Assembly: GCA_035772735.1 (NCBI GenBank)
Contig: JASDFA010000020.1
Coordinates: 109,647,501-109,711,500 of the forward strand
Direction of reading: 5' to 3'
Source of the DNA: Datura wrightii
Lineage: Eukaryota; Streptophyta; Magnoliopsida; Solanales; Solanaceae
DNA: 64,000 nt
Below the pieces are notes generated by a model. It was not told the origin of the DNA and did no database searches. It saw nothing but the letters and a program-made list of their open reading frames with translations. A program made the translations under genes and the position numbers. Below, piece by piece: positions 34,908 through 46,955 of this stretch; positions within the stretch are counted from its first letter, which is position 1; every line of letters starts with the position of its first letter.

Positions 34908-36305
34908 TGATGACGTTCAAATCCACTCCTCACGAGGAGGAAGTGTAAATGATCATCACAATATAAATACCCAACTAAGAATCAGGGTCGAATTCACAAG
35001 GAATAGCGACTGAATAATGCAAAAATTGTCTATTGACTTGAACTAAAATTGCATCCATGCATTAAAAATAAAAATAAAATATTAGGGGAAAAAGCGAGAT
35101 CACAATTTGAATTAAAATTAACTATCAAGAGAACAAGGCAACCAAATTGAATGAACAATTATGAGAAAGGGCCAGGGGTGTGCTATTGGTGGGGGTTCAA
35201 TTGGATTGGGATTAACTAGAAAATCAAATTATTACTTATAAGCATAAATAACCATGGATAAAGTGACACCCGATGTTTTTCAACCATTTGGGTGCTACTT
35301 CTCCTTGAGTTTACTCAAACCCCAAGGCCTCAATTAATTAATCTACTATAGCTTAGGCAAGATTTGAGCTATCTCTAGCCTCAGATCTCAAATGGATGCA
35401 TGACTATGATTTTTGGCTATCTCTAGCCCAACCCCACGCACTCAAGACCCAATTGCCTACCATTTCTTTCTCACTCATATTTTATTTTCCTTTTTTAAGC
35501 AAAAATGGAATAAGTAGACACAACCCACATTTGCAACTATGAGTAATTCACTTATAATTAGGCAAAAAATAATAGATTTATACTAAATGAGTAATTACAA
35601 GATTAATATATTCATACCCAATCCAAACTATCCCCAATCATGCACACACCCCTAGAAAAATATCTATGTACTCATAGATGAATAATACAAAATCATATTG
35701 ACAAATAAATTCATAAAATTTATCATTAAGAGTAAATAGAAAGCTCAAAATTGTCTTCAATGGTTGTTTGCACCTTGAAGAAGAAGAAAAAGCAGAAGAA
35801 GAAAAGCTATTCAATATTTCTCTCTCTAACTCTAAAAATTTAAAATGGAATGTTCAGTACTTTCTACAGAATGTACAGAAATAAGTTAAAAAATGCTCCT
35901 CAAATCTCGTGTTGGATGATTTTGCCCTCCTGAAAATGACCTCAGTTGCGAGTCACCGGCGTTCCGCCGGTATCCATATGCGGGGCGCCTCTTTGTCGCA
36001 GGTGGAGTCAATGACTTTGGGATATGACCGCGTTGGCACCAGCGGTTCGCAGGTGCTGGCCCACATTCCACCGGTGCACCGTCCACTTCTTGCCAGTATG
36101 CTCCTGTGTTTGGCCAGCATTTCGCCGGTCCCATCCGGTAGAGCTCTGGTCCTCTTCTTTAATTCCATGCCTTTGTCCAATTTCTTGCTTTCTCTCTTTA
36201 TGTTGAATGCCTACCAAAAAAAGAGAAAGAGCATAAAATCCTCCCAAATGAATTAAAAACTAAGAAAAATCTCATGTTTCAAAGTCTAAATTTACCAACT
36301 CATCA
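34908..36305 (-). mobile_element. 5' LTR of element B
   Basis: 1398 bp, the partner of 15494-16881, with TGATGA at its start (36305 downward) and TCATCA at its end. The GC-rich CACCGGCG motif cluster lies at 35955-36145. Confidence 0.9.
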
Positions 36306-36372
36306 CTACACTATAGTTAATCATACTCATATATCAAATGTCATAAAAAGATCCACATTGGTCATGCGTTGC
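36306..36372 (-). mobile_element. 67-bp remnant of element D between B and E
   Basis: The segment AAATGTCATAAAAAGATCCACATTGGTCATGCGTTGC matches element A about 3466-3505 in reverse. It proves that B and E sit in the same host copy, only 67 bases apart. Confidence 0.7.
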
Positions 36373-36439
36373 TGTTATACTCCAAAATCCCAAAAATCAG
36401 ACTCAAGAGTTGAAATGGACAAAAACTCAAATCTGGAAC

Positions 36440-36970
36440 TAGGCATCAGGATGGGTTGTGAGGTGACCTGTGGGAGTAGCCCACGAGTTGTGATGTGACT
36501 CGTGGGGAGGCCAGGTGAGGATTTTGGAAACTTGAGAAATGAGGTCCCCAGCGGCATGACCATGACTCTAGGTTAGTCCCCACGAGTCATTAGGTTAGTC
36601 GTGGGGAGTGGGGTTTGGGTAAAGATGTGAAAAGAGGCAATGAACTTGACGGGAGGACCCCACAGGTCGTGGTCAGTCAGCACGATTCGTGGGGAGGGTC
36701 GTGAGCAGAAGGATGAAGCAAGGAAAGAATTAGTGGCAGTGCACCAAACAAGTGGTGACCATGAGTCGTGGTCACCAGGAATGAATCGTGAGGTCTTTCA
36801 TTACAAGCCCTAAAGGTTTGAGAAGTAGTGGACTTCACGGGTCAAGCCACGAGTCGTGGCCACAATGGAAGAGTCGTTAGGTCCCTCGTGGTGACCGTCT
36901 ATAATTTCCAGGTAGTGCACCTCACGGGTGTGACCACGAGTCGTGGTCACTGACCATAACCCATTAGGTC
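36440..36970 (+). repeat. Dyad-motif cluster (CCACGAGTCGTGG) in U3 of element E
   Basis: More than ten degenerate copies of CACGAGTCGTGG or its halves occur, for example 36480, 36499, 36590, 36690, 36760, 36850 and 36940. The 3' LTR copy is at about 44110-44640. The core ACGAGTCGT is shared with the unrelated LTRs of A and D. Confidence 0.75.
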
Positions 36971-37297
36971 ATCCATGGGGAATGACAGTCAGTTTTTCCC
37001 TGCGAGTTTTCAAGGGTCTTTCAATAATTTCCTACCCTCCTAAACTTTAAACTACGTCGATTTAAACATATCTTTAGACTTATTAGTGGGGGGTTAAATG
37101 GTTTCTTTACCCATTCCCCACTCAAACCTTCAGAAAATAGATCATAGAATTCTCTCAGGGACTCTCAAAGCAAGAACTAGGGGAGCCTACTTCTCCTCAC
37201 TCAAGGATTTTTGTCGGTTTTCTTTATCAGGTATGTGGGATTTCAACAAGGGGATAGTTCTTCCCTTGTGTCCCCCAAAACCCTTTACTAGTTTCTC

Positions 37298-37304
37298 TAT
37301 AAAT
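37298..37304 (+). promoter_or_regulatory. TATA box of element E 5' LTR
   Basis: CTCTATAAATCCTAG; the matching site in the 3' LTR is 44959-44965. It lies about 330 bases after the dyad cluster. Confidence 0.6.
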
Positions 37305-38991
37305 CCTAGCCCTAAGCTTTTGAGCGAGAAGAGAATATATGTCAGTTTTCTTTGAATTCACATAGAATGATGTCCATGATTATTTTAGAAATGATTTCCA
37401 TCACTTCATGATTAAATTGATGTTATTCCCAAAAAGTGAATTCTAGCCTTGCAGATTTTTGAATGTTAAGAAATTCTTGATAATGCTTCATTCAATCCAT
37501 GTGGAATTATTATGTTATATTAGTAATGGATATTGTCCACCAGTTAGTGAAAGTATTAACGTTTATCCCTGTGTTTAGGCCTAGTCCTTGAGAGTAGAAA
37601 AGACTGGAATCTTGCTAAAGTTTTTAACCTTGAAATTTTCTAATTATATCGGTGTGGTGAATTCCCATATTATTTTATATGCTAATTTCTTAGTCAAATA
37701 CATGGTTGCCTAGCTTTAGTCAAAATGTGAAATTATTCAGTGTCAGTCAGAAATGTCAGTTGATCAGTTTGACTTCAGAATTAACCGGGGTGTCAGTATT
37801 ACCTCCCAGTTATTAGAATCAGACTCAGAATTCAGTTTATTAGTCCACTAGGCGGTCATGACACTTTAGATCTATATATCTGACTAGCCTTAGGACCCCA
37901 GTTCAGATTATGGTTTGTCTTAGACGGTTACGATGCTTCTAGATAAGCAGCTCTGACCAGTCTAGAACCCAGTTTCAGAAATCTGGTCCGATAAGACTTT
38001 CAGGGCACTTTCAGATATATAATCCTGACTAGTCTTGGGCCCCAATTTTGAGCTATCAGCTTAGTATTCAGTCTAGGATTATCTAGTGGGAGTAGGACTT
38101 AGCACCGAGTGGACCAGGTTCCAGCGCACCCAAGTTCCCAGAACTACGTTGCCAGTGTAGGTTTCAGTATCTATTGGCCATTGGCCCTAGACTTTTATGA
38201 TGACCTAGTTCATGCCTTTATACCCTAGAAAGGTATATTGGGTCCTACCAATGGGGTGTGTACATCGGACTCCACATTTATCTCACGTGGTTATATATCG
38301 ATTATAGACTCTCCCACTAGTGAGTTTAGTCTAGTCTCAGTCCAGTTCAGTTCAGATCAGTATTCCAGACTTAGAACATGCTTTGACCATCAGACAAGGT
38401 CTTCTAGACCACCTCAGTATTTCAGTTATTCAGATCAGTAGCGTTAGTTGGTCATTGCATGTCTTTCAATTCAACATTTCTCTTATTATTTATTCTATTT
38501 TGTTATCTTCCTCTCGCTTACTTAGTACATTCAAAGTATTGATGCATACTTTTATGTTGTATCATTTTATGATACAGTTGCAAGATCTCAGTCTCAGCTT
38601 CTTTAGCCTATCACTCATCAAAGACCTCAGCTTTATAAGTTGGTGAGTCCTCATCCTTCGAGGACGGAGATTTATTCATTTCAGTTACATTTTTATTTCC
38701 TTCTATTTATATTTGGAGTTAGCTGGGGGCTTATCCCAGCAACTCATCAGTCATAGTGGTTTTCATAATCAGATTGGTATTTCAGACTTCAGTGTTGTTT
38801 TAATATTTTCAAACACTATGAATCAGCTTTATTTCTTTAATGTATTTATATTTTTTGCTTTAAACTTCCGCTGTATGTATTCTATATTACTCAGAATGCT
38901 AGTGTATGATAGACCAGGGGTTGACTTGGGGTCACATGTGACTTCAAGGACCGTGTTTCGTTCAGGGTGTAAACTCGGGGTGTGACAAACT

Positions 38992-39003
38992 TGGTATCAG
39001 AGC
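38992..39003 (+). promoter_or_regulatory. Primer binding site of element E
   Basis: TGGTATCAGAGC, four bases after the 5' LTR; initiator Met tRNA type, as in C and F. Confidence 0.9.
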
Positions 39004-39206
39004 ACTAGGTTCGGAGTATCATCGGATGTCTAAAAGTCGCATCGAGTAGAGTCCTCTTCATGGGTGTGAAGCGCACCACACTTATGACGGCGAGGCTATG
39101 AGATGTCACTAGTAAACTTCCCATTATTTCATACTTCTTATCGTGTGTTGAAATTCAGTTCTAGAATCATTCTCCTAACTCGTGCGTTGCTTCGTTTCAG
39201 TAAATC

Positions 39207-40330
39207 ATGCTTCTACGATGCGGTAATGGAAAGAGGGCCGGTAATACTCAACGACCTACCCCGCTAGCCCTGGCAGCCCCTCAGGATGACTTGGTATCTA
39301 CTGTAGAATTCATGGAGGCATTCAGTTGCTCGCCCAAAGTGTGATCAACCAGGTGAACCAGCAGGTGGTTCCAATCAACAACAACGGTTCCACAACCAGC
39401 TTCCCGAGTGTGGGATTTCACCAAGATGAACCCTCCAGACTTTCATGGATCCAAGGTTGGAGAGGTGCCACAGGGATTTGTGGACGAGATTAAGAAGATT
39501 ACCCAAATTATGGGTGTCAATCCCTCAGAGAGTGTCGACTTGGCTGCCTACCAGCTGAAAGGGGTAGCCCAGATCTGGTACGAGTAGTGGAAGGAGGGAA
39601 GGCCAGCGGATGCAGTACCGGTGGAATGGAAGGAGTTCACTACAGCCATCCTGGACATACTCGGGAGCTCAAGGAGGCAAAGGTAGAGGAGTTCATGAAC
39701 CTGAGATAGGGAAACAGGACCATAGAAGAGTATGCTCTGGAATTCACCAGGTTGTCCAAATATGCTCTAGAGATGGTGGCCGAGCCAAGGGCTCGCATTC
39801 TGAAATTTATAAATGGGGTGTCGAACCTGGTCCTCAAAGAGCGTAGGATAGCTATTCTGATCAAGGATATCAACCTCTCCAGTATGTTTGTCTATGCCCA
39901 GTAGATTGAGGCCGAAAAACTGAGGGACATGTAGAGAAAGAATAAGTAGGCAAGGACTGGCAAATCAGATCATGGCCACCAGAGGTCTTGCAGTAGCATC
40001 TGCCCGCAGCAGCAGCAGCAACAGTATTAGTGGAGGGCTCCAATGCCCAGCTTCGCCATCTCCCCTACCTTTTGATCCCGCCAAGATCAGAGGGGTGGAG
40101 CATCTGGCTCTCAGTCTCAGAGTTACAGTGTCGGGAACAGGTATCCAGCTTGCCCCAAGTGCAGCAAGAACCACTCAGGAAAGTGTCTTCAGGGTTGAGA
40201 GGGTTGTTTTGGTTATGGTAGCTTGGGCATCGGCTTAAGGAATGCCTGTCAGCAAGATGAGGGAGATCGCAGTCCACCACCTCAGCAGCTCTAGCAGGCC
40301 GACCTGGTCAACAAACTAACATATCAAGTA
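39207..40330 (+). pseudogene. gag: gag of element E
   Basis: The ATG at 39207 gives MLLRCGNGKRAGNTQRPT. After a frame change the capsid reads MNPPDFHGSKVGEVPQGF, then DLAAYQLKGVAQIWYE, where TAG replaces the usual Q codon. Further stops and shifts follow (39640-39960). The nucleocapsid region (about 40150-40260) keeps CPKCSKNHSGKC. The CCHC knuckle, however, reads CFGYGSLGHRLKEC, with Tyr in place of its second Cys, so zinc binding should be lost. It is older and more damaged than the gag of C. Confidence 0.8.
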
Positions 40331-40401
40331 CGAAGGGTGGTTAAGGACAAAACCATTTTTATGCATTATCATCTCATCAGGATCAGGAGAACTCACCAGA
40401 T

Positions 40402-43400
40402 GTGGTCACGGGTATGTTACGTCTTTTCCATCTAGATGTATATTCCCTGCTTGATCCGTGGGCCACACTATCATTTGTGACTCCCTATGTAGCAGTTCAG
40501 TTTGATATTAGTCCAGAAGTCCTCTCAGAACCCTTCTCAGTCTCCACCCCAGTTGGCGATTCAGTTAGAGCCAGCCGGGTGTATAGAAACTGTCCAATCT
40601 TAGTCTGCAATAAAGACATTCTCGCTGACCTTGTAGAGTTAGACATGGTCGACTTCGACCACATCCTTGGAATCGATTGGTTACACTCCGGTTATGACTC
40701 AGTCGACTGCAAAACTAGGGTCGTCAGGTTTCAGTTCCCTAATGAGCCAGCTCTAGAATTGTCGGGCAATAGTTCAGCGCTAAAGGATAGGTTTATTTCC
40801 TACCTCAAGTCCAGGAAGCTTATTTCGAAGAGATGTATTTACCATCTAGTTCAGGTTAAGGATCCCGACTTTGAGACCCGGAATATCCAATTAGTCCCTG
40901 TTGTGAGCAATTTTCCATATGTGTTCCCCGAAGATCTTCCCATTGTTTCTCCTGAACGGGAAATTGACTTTGGCATAGACCTTATTCTAGATACTCATCC
41001 CACCTCTATCCCTCCTTATAGAATTGTTCTGTCTAAACTTAAGGAGTTGAAGGAACAGCTAAAAGATCTTCTTGATAAGAGTTTTAACCCAGCATCACTC
41101 TCTGGGGTGCTCCAGTGCTATTCGTGCAAAAGAAAGACGGTACCCTTAGAATATGCATTGATTACCATCAGTTGAACAAGGTCACAATCAAGAATAGGTA
41201 TCCCCTACCTAGAATTGATAACCTGTCCGACCAACTTCAAATAGCCAGTTGTTTCTCCAAAATAGATCTCAGGTCGGGGTATCATCGGCTAAGGGTCAGA
41301 GAGTGTGACATACCAAATACAACTTTTAGGAATCGGTATGGTCACTTCAAGTTTGTGGTTATGTTCTTCGGACTAACAAATGCCCCTATAGCCTTTATGG
41401 ACCTGATGAACAGAGTTCTCAAGCAGTATCTGGATATGTTCATCATTGTATTTATCGATGACATTCTGGTATACTCCAGAAATGAGAAAGAGCATGATAA
41501 TCACATGAGGATAGTGCTTTAGACACTCAGAGACCGCCAGTTGTTCGCCAAGTTCAGCAAGTGTGAATTCTGTTTGAAGACTGTGATTTTCCTGGGTCAT
41601 GTGGTATCGGGTGAGGGTATTTAGGTTGATCCTCAAAAGATAGCAACAGCAAAAGACTGGCCCAGACCTACCTCTCCAACCGAAATCAAAAGTTTCTTGG
41701 GTTTGGCAGGTTATTACCGACCCTTTGTAGAAGACTTTTCTTCTATAGCATCTCCACTGACTAGGTTGGCTCAGAAGAAGGTGAAATTCTAGTGGTCAAA
41801 TGCGTGTGAGAAGATTTTCCAGGAATTAAAAACATAGCTCACTACTGCTCCAATGTTGACCCTACCAGAAGGATCAGATTGGTTTGTAGTATATTATGAC
41901 GCTTCTAGAGTTGGAATCGGTTGCATTCTGATACAGTGGGGAAAATGATAGCCTACGCTGAGAAGAATTATCCAACTCATGACTTGGAGTTGGCAACGGT
42001 AGTGTTTGCATTGAAAATATGGAGACATTACCTATACAGGGTTCACATTGATGTTTTCATCAATCACAAGAGCCTCCAATATGTATTCAGTTAGAAGGAC
42101 CTGAATCTCCGTCAGAGAAGGTGTTTAGAGCTCTTGAAGGATTATGACATGAGTGTGCTATATCACCCGGGCAAAGCCAATATGGTGGATGATGCCCTAA
42201 ACAGAGTGTCTATGGGTAGTGTGGCTCATATTGAGGAAGGCAAAAAGGATTTGGTAAAGGATATTCATAGATTAGCTCAGTTAGGGGTGCAATTGATTGA
42301 CTCAGCTGAGGGTGGAGTGGTGATGCAAAGCAGGTCATACTCCTCTTTGGTTGTTGAAGTTAAGTCCAAATAGGATGAAGATCCCATTCTACTTAAACTC
42401 AAGGAAGCGGTTCTCAGAAAAAAGGTTGAGGCTTTCTCCAAAGGGGGAGATGGTGTGCTCTGTTATCAAGGAAAATTGTGCGTATTGGACATCAGTGACT
42501 TGAGAAAGAAGGTATTAGCTGAAGCACATAGCTTGAGATACTCCATCCACCCTGGTGCTACTAAAATGTACCACAATTTGCGGGATATTTACTGGTGGAA
42601 CGACATGAAGAGAGACATTGCTAAATTTGTAACTAAGTACCCGAACTGCCAACAAGTCAAGGTAGAGCATCAAATACTGGGAGGTATGTGCCATGATATT
42701 AGCATACCCACGTGGAAGTGGGAAAAAGTAAATATGGACTTTATTATGGGTCTACCTCAAACTCGTCGGCAACATGATTCCATCTAGGTAGTAGTAGAAC
42801 GGATGACTAAGTCAGCACATTTCCTCCCAGTTAAAACTATAGATTCAGTTGAGGGACTATGCTAGACTTTACATCCGGGAGTTGGTCCGGCTTCATGGGG
42901 TGCCATTATCCATCATCTCCGACAGGGGTAACCATTTCACCTCAGATTCTGGAACTCTTTTCAGAAGGGACTTGGCATCCAGGTCAAGCTCAGCACAACT
43001 TTTCACCTGCAGACAGATGGGCAAGCTAAATGGACTAATTAGACCCTAGAAGAGATATTGAGAGCATGCGCGATCGATTTCAAGGGAAATTGGGATGACC
43101 ACTTGCCTATTATCGAGTCTGTATACAACAATAGTTATCACTCTAGCATCCAGATAGCCCCATTTGAGGCATTATATGGTATAAGGTACAGGTCTCCTAT
43201 TTGATGGTTTGAGGTTGGTGAAGCTATAATAATCGGGCCAGACTCAGTTCATGAAGTTATGCAGAAGGTACGACTAATCAGAGAAGGATTGGAAACAGCT
43301 CAAAGCCGTCAGAAATCTTATGCTGATATGAGGAGAAGGGATTTAGAGTTTGCTGTGAATGACTGGGTCTATCTGAAAATTTCACCCATGAAAGGGTGAT

Positions 43401-43791
43401 GAGGTTTGGAAAGAAGGGAAAGCTCAATCCGAGATACGTGGGACCCTACAAAATTCTGAGACAAATTGGCAAAGTAGCCTATAAGCTGGAGTTACCTTTC
43501 GAGCTGGTTTCTCTGCCCCTAGTGTTCCATGTGTCACTGTTGAAGAAATGCATTGGTGATCCAACTTCAATTGTGCCATTGGACAAAGTAGAAATAAAGG
43601 ATAGCCTCTTATACGAGGAGGTCCCGATCCAGATCCTTGACCGTCAGGTTCGTAAGGTGAGGAACAAGGAGATATCTTCAGTTAAGGTCTTATGGACGAA
43701 TCAGCATGTCGAGGGAGCTACGTGGGAAGCCGAAGCGGATGTGATGGCTAGATACCCACACTTATTCTCTACCGGCTCTATTACAACTTAA
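40402..43791 (+). pseudogene. pol: pol of element E: protease, RT, RNase H, integrase, chromodomain
   Basis: Protease (from 40402) keeps ATLSFVTPYVA, but the catalytic loop reads LLDPWATLS, so the Gly of D-S/T-G is gone. RT starts in a shifted frame at 41115 with FVQKKDGTLRICIDY and keeps FIDDILVYS (41452-41480), then has a TAG at 41520. RNase H remnants run 41880-42090, and HPGKANMVDDAL follows at 42165. Integrase has HPGATKMYHNL, but KYPNCQQVK replaces a zinc-binding Cys with Tyr, and VVVERMTKS (about 42790) replaces the first catalytic Asp with Glu. ISDRGNHFTS is present. The last frame (43396-43791) is open through the chromodomain (VLWTNQHVEGATWEAEADV) to its natural end. Confidence 0.88.
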
Positions 43792-44005
43792 GATATCAGT
43801 TTTGTCTTCCAACTCTATATAGTTTTCATGTTCAGATCATGTGTCCAATTTCTTTTATGTTTATGGATGTATGTATGAAAGTGAATTCAGTTCAGCTACG
43901 TAGTTTGTATCGGAGGTAGTCATTCCGTTAGTTTTCGATTTAAATGATTAGTATTTGAGTATAATAATTGCATCTCTCTACTTTTCTATGTATTTTCCAA
44001 CATAC

Positions 44006-44034
44006 GAGGACAAATGCTCCTAAGAGGGAGATAT
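44006..44034 (+). promoter_or_regulatory. GAGGAC and polypurine tract of element E
   Basis: GAGGAC (44006-44011), then AAATGCTCC, then TAAGAGGGAGATAT right before the LTR. The spacing to the LTR is 23 nt. Confidence 0.8.
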
Positions 44035-46652
44035 TGTTATACCCCGGAAGCCTAAAGATCAAATCCGGGAGTTGAAATGGAGAAAAACTCAAAATTGGCA
44101 CCAGGCATTGTGACGGGACGTGAGGTGACCGGTGAGAGTAGCCTACAAGTCATGATATGACTCATGGGAGGCCAGATGATGAATCTGGAAACTTGAGAAA
44201 TGAGGTCCCCATAGGCATCACTATGACTCGTGGTCAGGCCCCACGAGTCGTTAGGTCAGTCGTGGGGAGTGGGGTTTGGTTAAAGAGGTGAAAAAGGCAG
44301 TGAACTTGAGGGGAGGACCGTCTGAATCGTGGTCAGTCACCACGATTCGTGGGGAGGGTCGTGAGCAGCAGGATGAAGCAAGGAAAGAATCAAAGGCAGT
44401 GCACCTAACGAGTGGTAACCACGAGTTGTGGTCACCAGGGACGAATCATGAGGTCTTCTTTTAGGAGCCCTACAGGTTTGACAAGCAGCGGACTTCACGG
44501 GTCAATCCACAAGTCGTGGCCATAAGGGATGAGTCGTTAGGTCCCTCGTGGTGACCGTCCGTAATTTCCAGGCAGTGCACCTCATGGGTGTGACCACGAG
44601 TCGTGCTCACTGAATACGACCCATTAGGTCACCCATGGGGACTGACAGTTAGATTTTCCCTGTGAGTTTTTAAGGGTCTTTCAGTAATTTCCTACCCTCC
44701 TAAACTTTAAACTACGTCGTTTTAAACATAATTTTAGACTTATAGTGGGGTTAAACGGTTTCTATCCCCATTCCCAACTTAAACCTTCAAAAAGTAGATC
44801 GTAGAATTCTCTCAGGGACTCTAAGAGCAAGAACTAGGACAGCCTACTTCTCCTCAGATTCTCAAGGATTTTTATCGATTTTCTTTATCAGGTATGTGGG
44901 ATTCCAACAAGGCGATAGTTTTTCCCTTGTATCCCCCAAAACCCTTCTCTAGTTTCTCTATAAATCCTAGCCTTGAGCTTTTGAAGGCAAAGAGAATATA
45001 TGTCAGTTTTATTTGAACTCACATAGAATGATGTCCATGATTATTTTAGACATGATTTCCATCACTTCATGATTAAATTGATGTTATTCCCAAAAAGTGA
45101 ATTCTAGCACTAGAGATTTTCAAATGTTAAGATATTCTAGGTAATGCTTCATTCAATCCATATGGAATTATTATGTTATATTAATTATGGATATTCTCCA
45201 CCAGTTAGTGATAATATGGATGCTTATCCCTGTACATTGAGTTTAACCCTAGTCCTTAGAGAGTAGAAAAGACTAGAATCTTGCTAAAGTGTTTAACCTT
45301 GAAATTTTCTAATTATATCGGTGTGGTGAATTCCTATATTATTTTATATGCTAATTTCTTAGTCAAATACATGGTTGCCTAGCTTTAGTCAAAATGTGAA
45401 ATTATTCAGTGTCAGTCAGAAATGTCAGTTGATCAGTTTGACTTCAGAATTAACCGAGGTGTCAGTATTACCTCCCAGTTATTAGAATCAGACTCAGAAT
45501 TCAGTTTATTAGTCCACTAGGCGGTCATGACACTTTAGATCTATATATCTGACTAGCCTTAGGACCCCAGTTCAGATTATGGTTTGTCTTAGACGGTTAC
45601 GATGCTTCTAGATAAGCAGCTCTGACCAGTCTAGAACCCAGTTTCAGAAATCTGGTCCGATAAGACTCTCAGGGAACTTTCATATATGTATTTATTACTA
45701 GTCCTGGGCCCTATTTTTGAGCTATCAGCTTGGTATTCAGTCTAAGATTATCCAATGGGTGTAGGACTTAGCACTGAGCGGATCAGGGTTCCAGCGTACC
45801 TAGGTTCCCAGAACTACATTGCCAGTGTAGGTTTCAGTATTTATTGGCCTAATTGGCCCCAAACTTTTGTGATGACCCAGTTCATGCCTTAATACCCTGG
45901 AAAGGCATATTGGGTCCTATCGGTGGGGTGTATACATTGGACTCCACGTTTAGCTCATGTGGTTATATATCGGCTATAGACTCTCCCACTAGTCAGTTCA
46001 GTCTAGTCTGTCCAGTTCAGTTTAGATCAGTATTCCAGACATAGAAAATTCTTTGACCATCATACAGGGTCTTCTAGACCACCTCGGTATTTCAGCTATT
46101 TAGATCAGTAGCGTTAGTTAGTCATTGCATGTCTTTCAGTTCAACATTTCTCTTATTATTTATTATATTGTGTTATGTTCCTCTCACTCAGTACATTCAA
46201 AATATTAATGCATACTTTTATGCTGTATAATTTTATGATACCGCTGAAGTATCTTAATCTCAGCTTCGTTAGCCGACCGTTCATCGAAGACCTCAGCTTG
46301 ACCAGTTGGTGAGTCCTCATCCTTCGAGGACAAAGATTTACTCATTTCAGTTACATTTTCATTTCCTTCTATTTTAGATTTGGAGTTAGCTAGGGGCTTG
46401 TCCCAGCAACTCGTTAGTCATAGTGCTTTCGGACTCAAATTGGTATTTCAGACTTCAGTGTTGTTTTAATATTTTCAAACACTATGAATCAGCTTTATTT
46501 CTTTTATGTATTTATATTTTTTCTTTAAACTTCCGTTGTATGTATTATATATTACTCAGAATGCTAGTGTATGATAGACTAGGAATTGACTTGGGGTCAC
46601 ATGTGACTTCAAGTACCGTGTTTCTTCCAGGGTGTAAACTCGGGGCTTGACA
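44035..46652 (+). mobile_element. 3' LTR of element E
   Basis: It starts TGTTATACCCCGGAAG and ends ACTCGGGGCTTGACA. It is strongly diverged from the 5' LTR in its first 1.2 kb and after 45668. Between 45292 and 45667 only two of 376 bases differ. Confidence 0.9.
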
Positions 46653-46955
46653 TTTCCAGTCAACACCATAGAGGTAATCACAAATTTTTTTAAAAAGGAT
46701 TATTTTTCAAAAAAAATACAAAAATCAAACACATGTACATTTTATTGGTTGTTAAGTACTCCTAGATTACTTCTAATTAAGCAAAAGAAAATATCCTAAC
46801 ACATGCAGGTTATGCTAGACAGCATGCCCGAGGGAAAAAATTACAGAAACAAAACTCTCAGGCAAATAGAAATAGATACAACCACCCCCTAAAGAAACAT
46901 GATTTGTCCCTAAAGTAGTAAAATAAAAACCAAGGAAGGGACATACTTATGGTGC
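46653..46955 (-). other. 3' non-coding part of element D between E and ORF3
   Basis: It matches element A 3290-3450 in reverse (TTTTATTGGTTGTTAAGTACTCCTAGATTACTTCTAATTAAGC and neighbours). After about 46850 the match to A stops and D-specific sequence leads to ORF3. A purine run (minus strand TTTAGGGGGTGG near 46885) sits where A has its internal purine run. Confidence 0.65.

Larger units (their letters stand above)
15494..36305 (-). mobile_element. Element B: Athila-like gag-PR-ORF3 retrotransposon without pol, containing nested element C
   Basis: LTRs are 15494-16881 and 34908-36305, with TGATGA..TCATCA termini. The TSD CTACA occurs at 15489-15493 and 36306-36310. PBS, gag and protease lie at the right, and ORF3 and the polypurine tract at the left. 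With C (20484-30898) removed the interior is about 7.6 kb and has no RT, RNase H or integrase. It is a full-length but mutated, pol-less element inserted into D. Confidence 0.88.
36373..38987 (+). mobile_element. 5' LTR of element E
   Basis: It starts TGTTATACTCCAAAATCCC and ends ACTCGGGGTGTGACA. A CACGAGTCGTGG motif cluster runs from 36440 to 36970, and TATAAAT follows at 37298-37304. Confidence 0.9.
36373..46652 (+). mobile_element. Element E: Tekay/Del-type chromovirus, plus strand, degenerate, inserted in D
   Basis: LTRs of 2615 and 2618 bp enclose PBS, gag, pol and a polypurine tract. D sequence continues on both sides. The five bases before (GTTGC) and after (TTTCC) agree at only three positions, so the TSD is eroded or has been altered. 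LTR divergence is high except for one conversion-like tract. Pol is broken by many stops and frameshifts. Confidence 0.9.
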
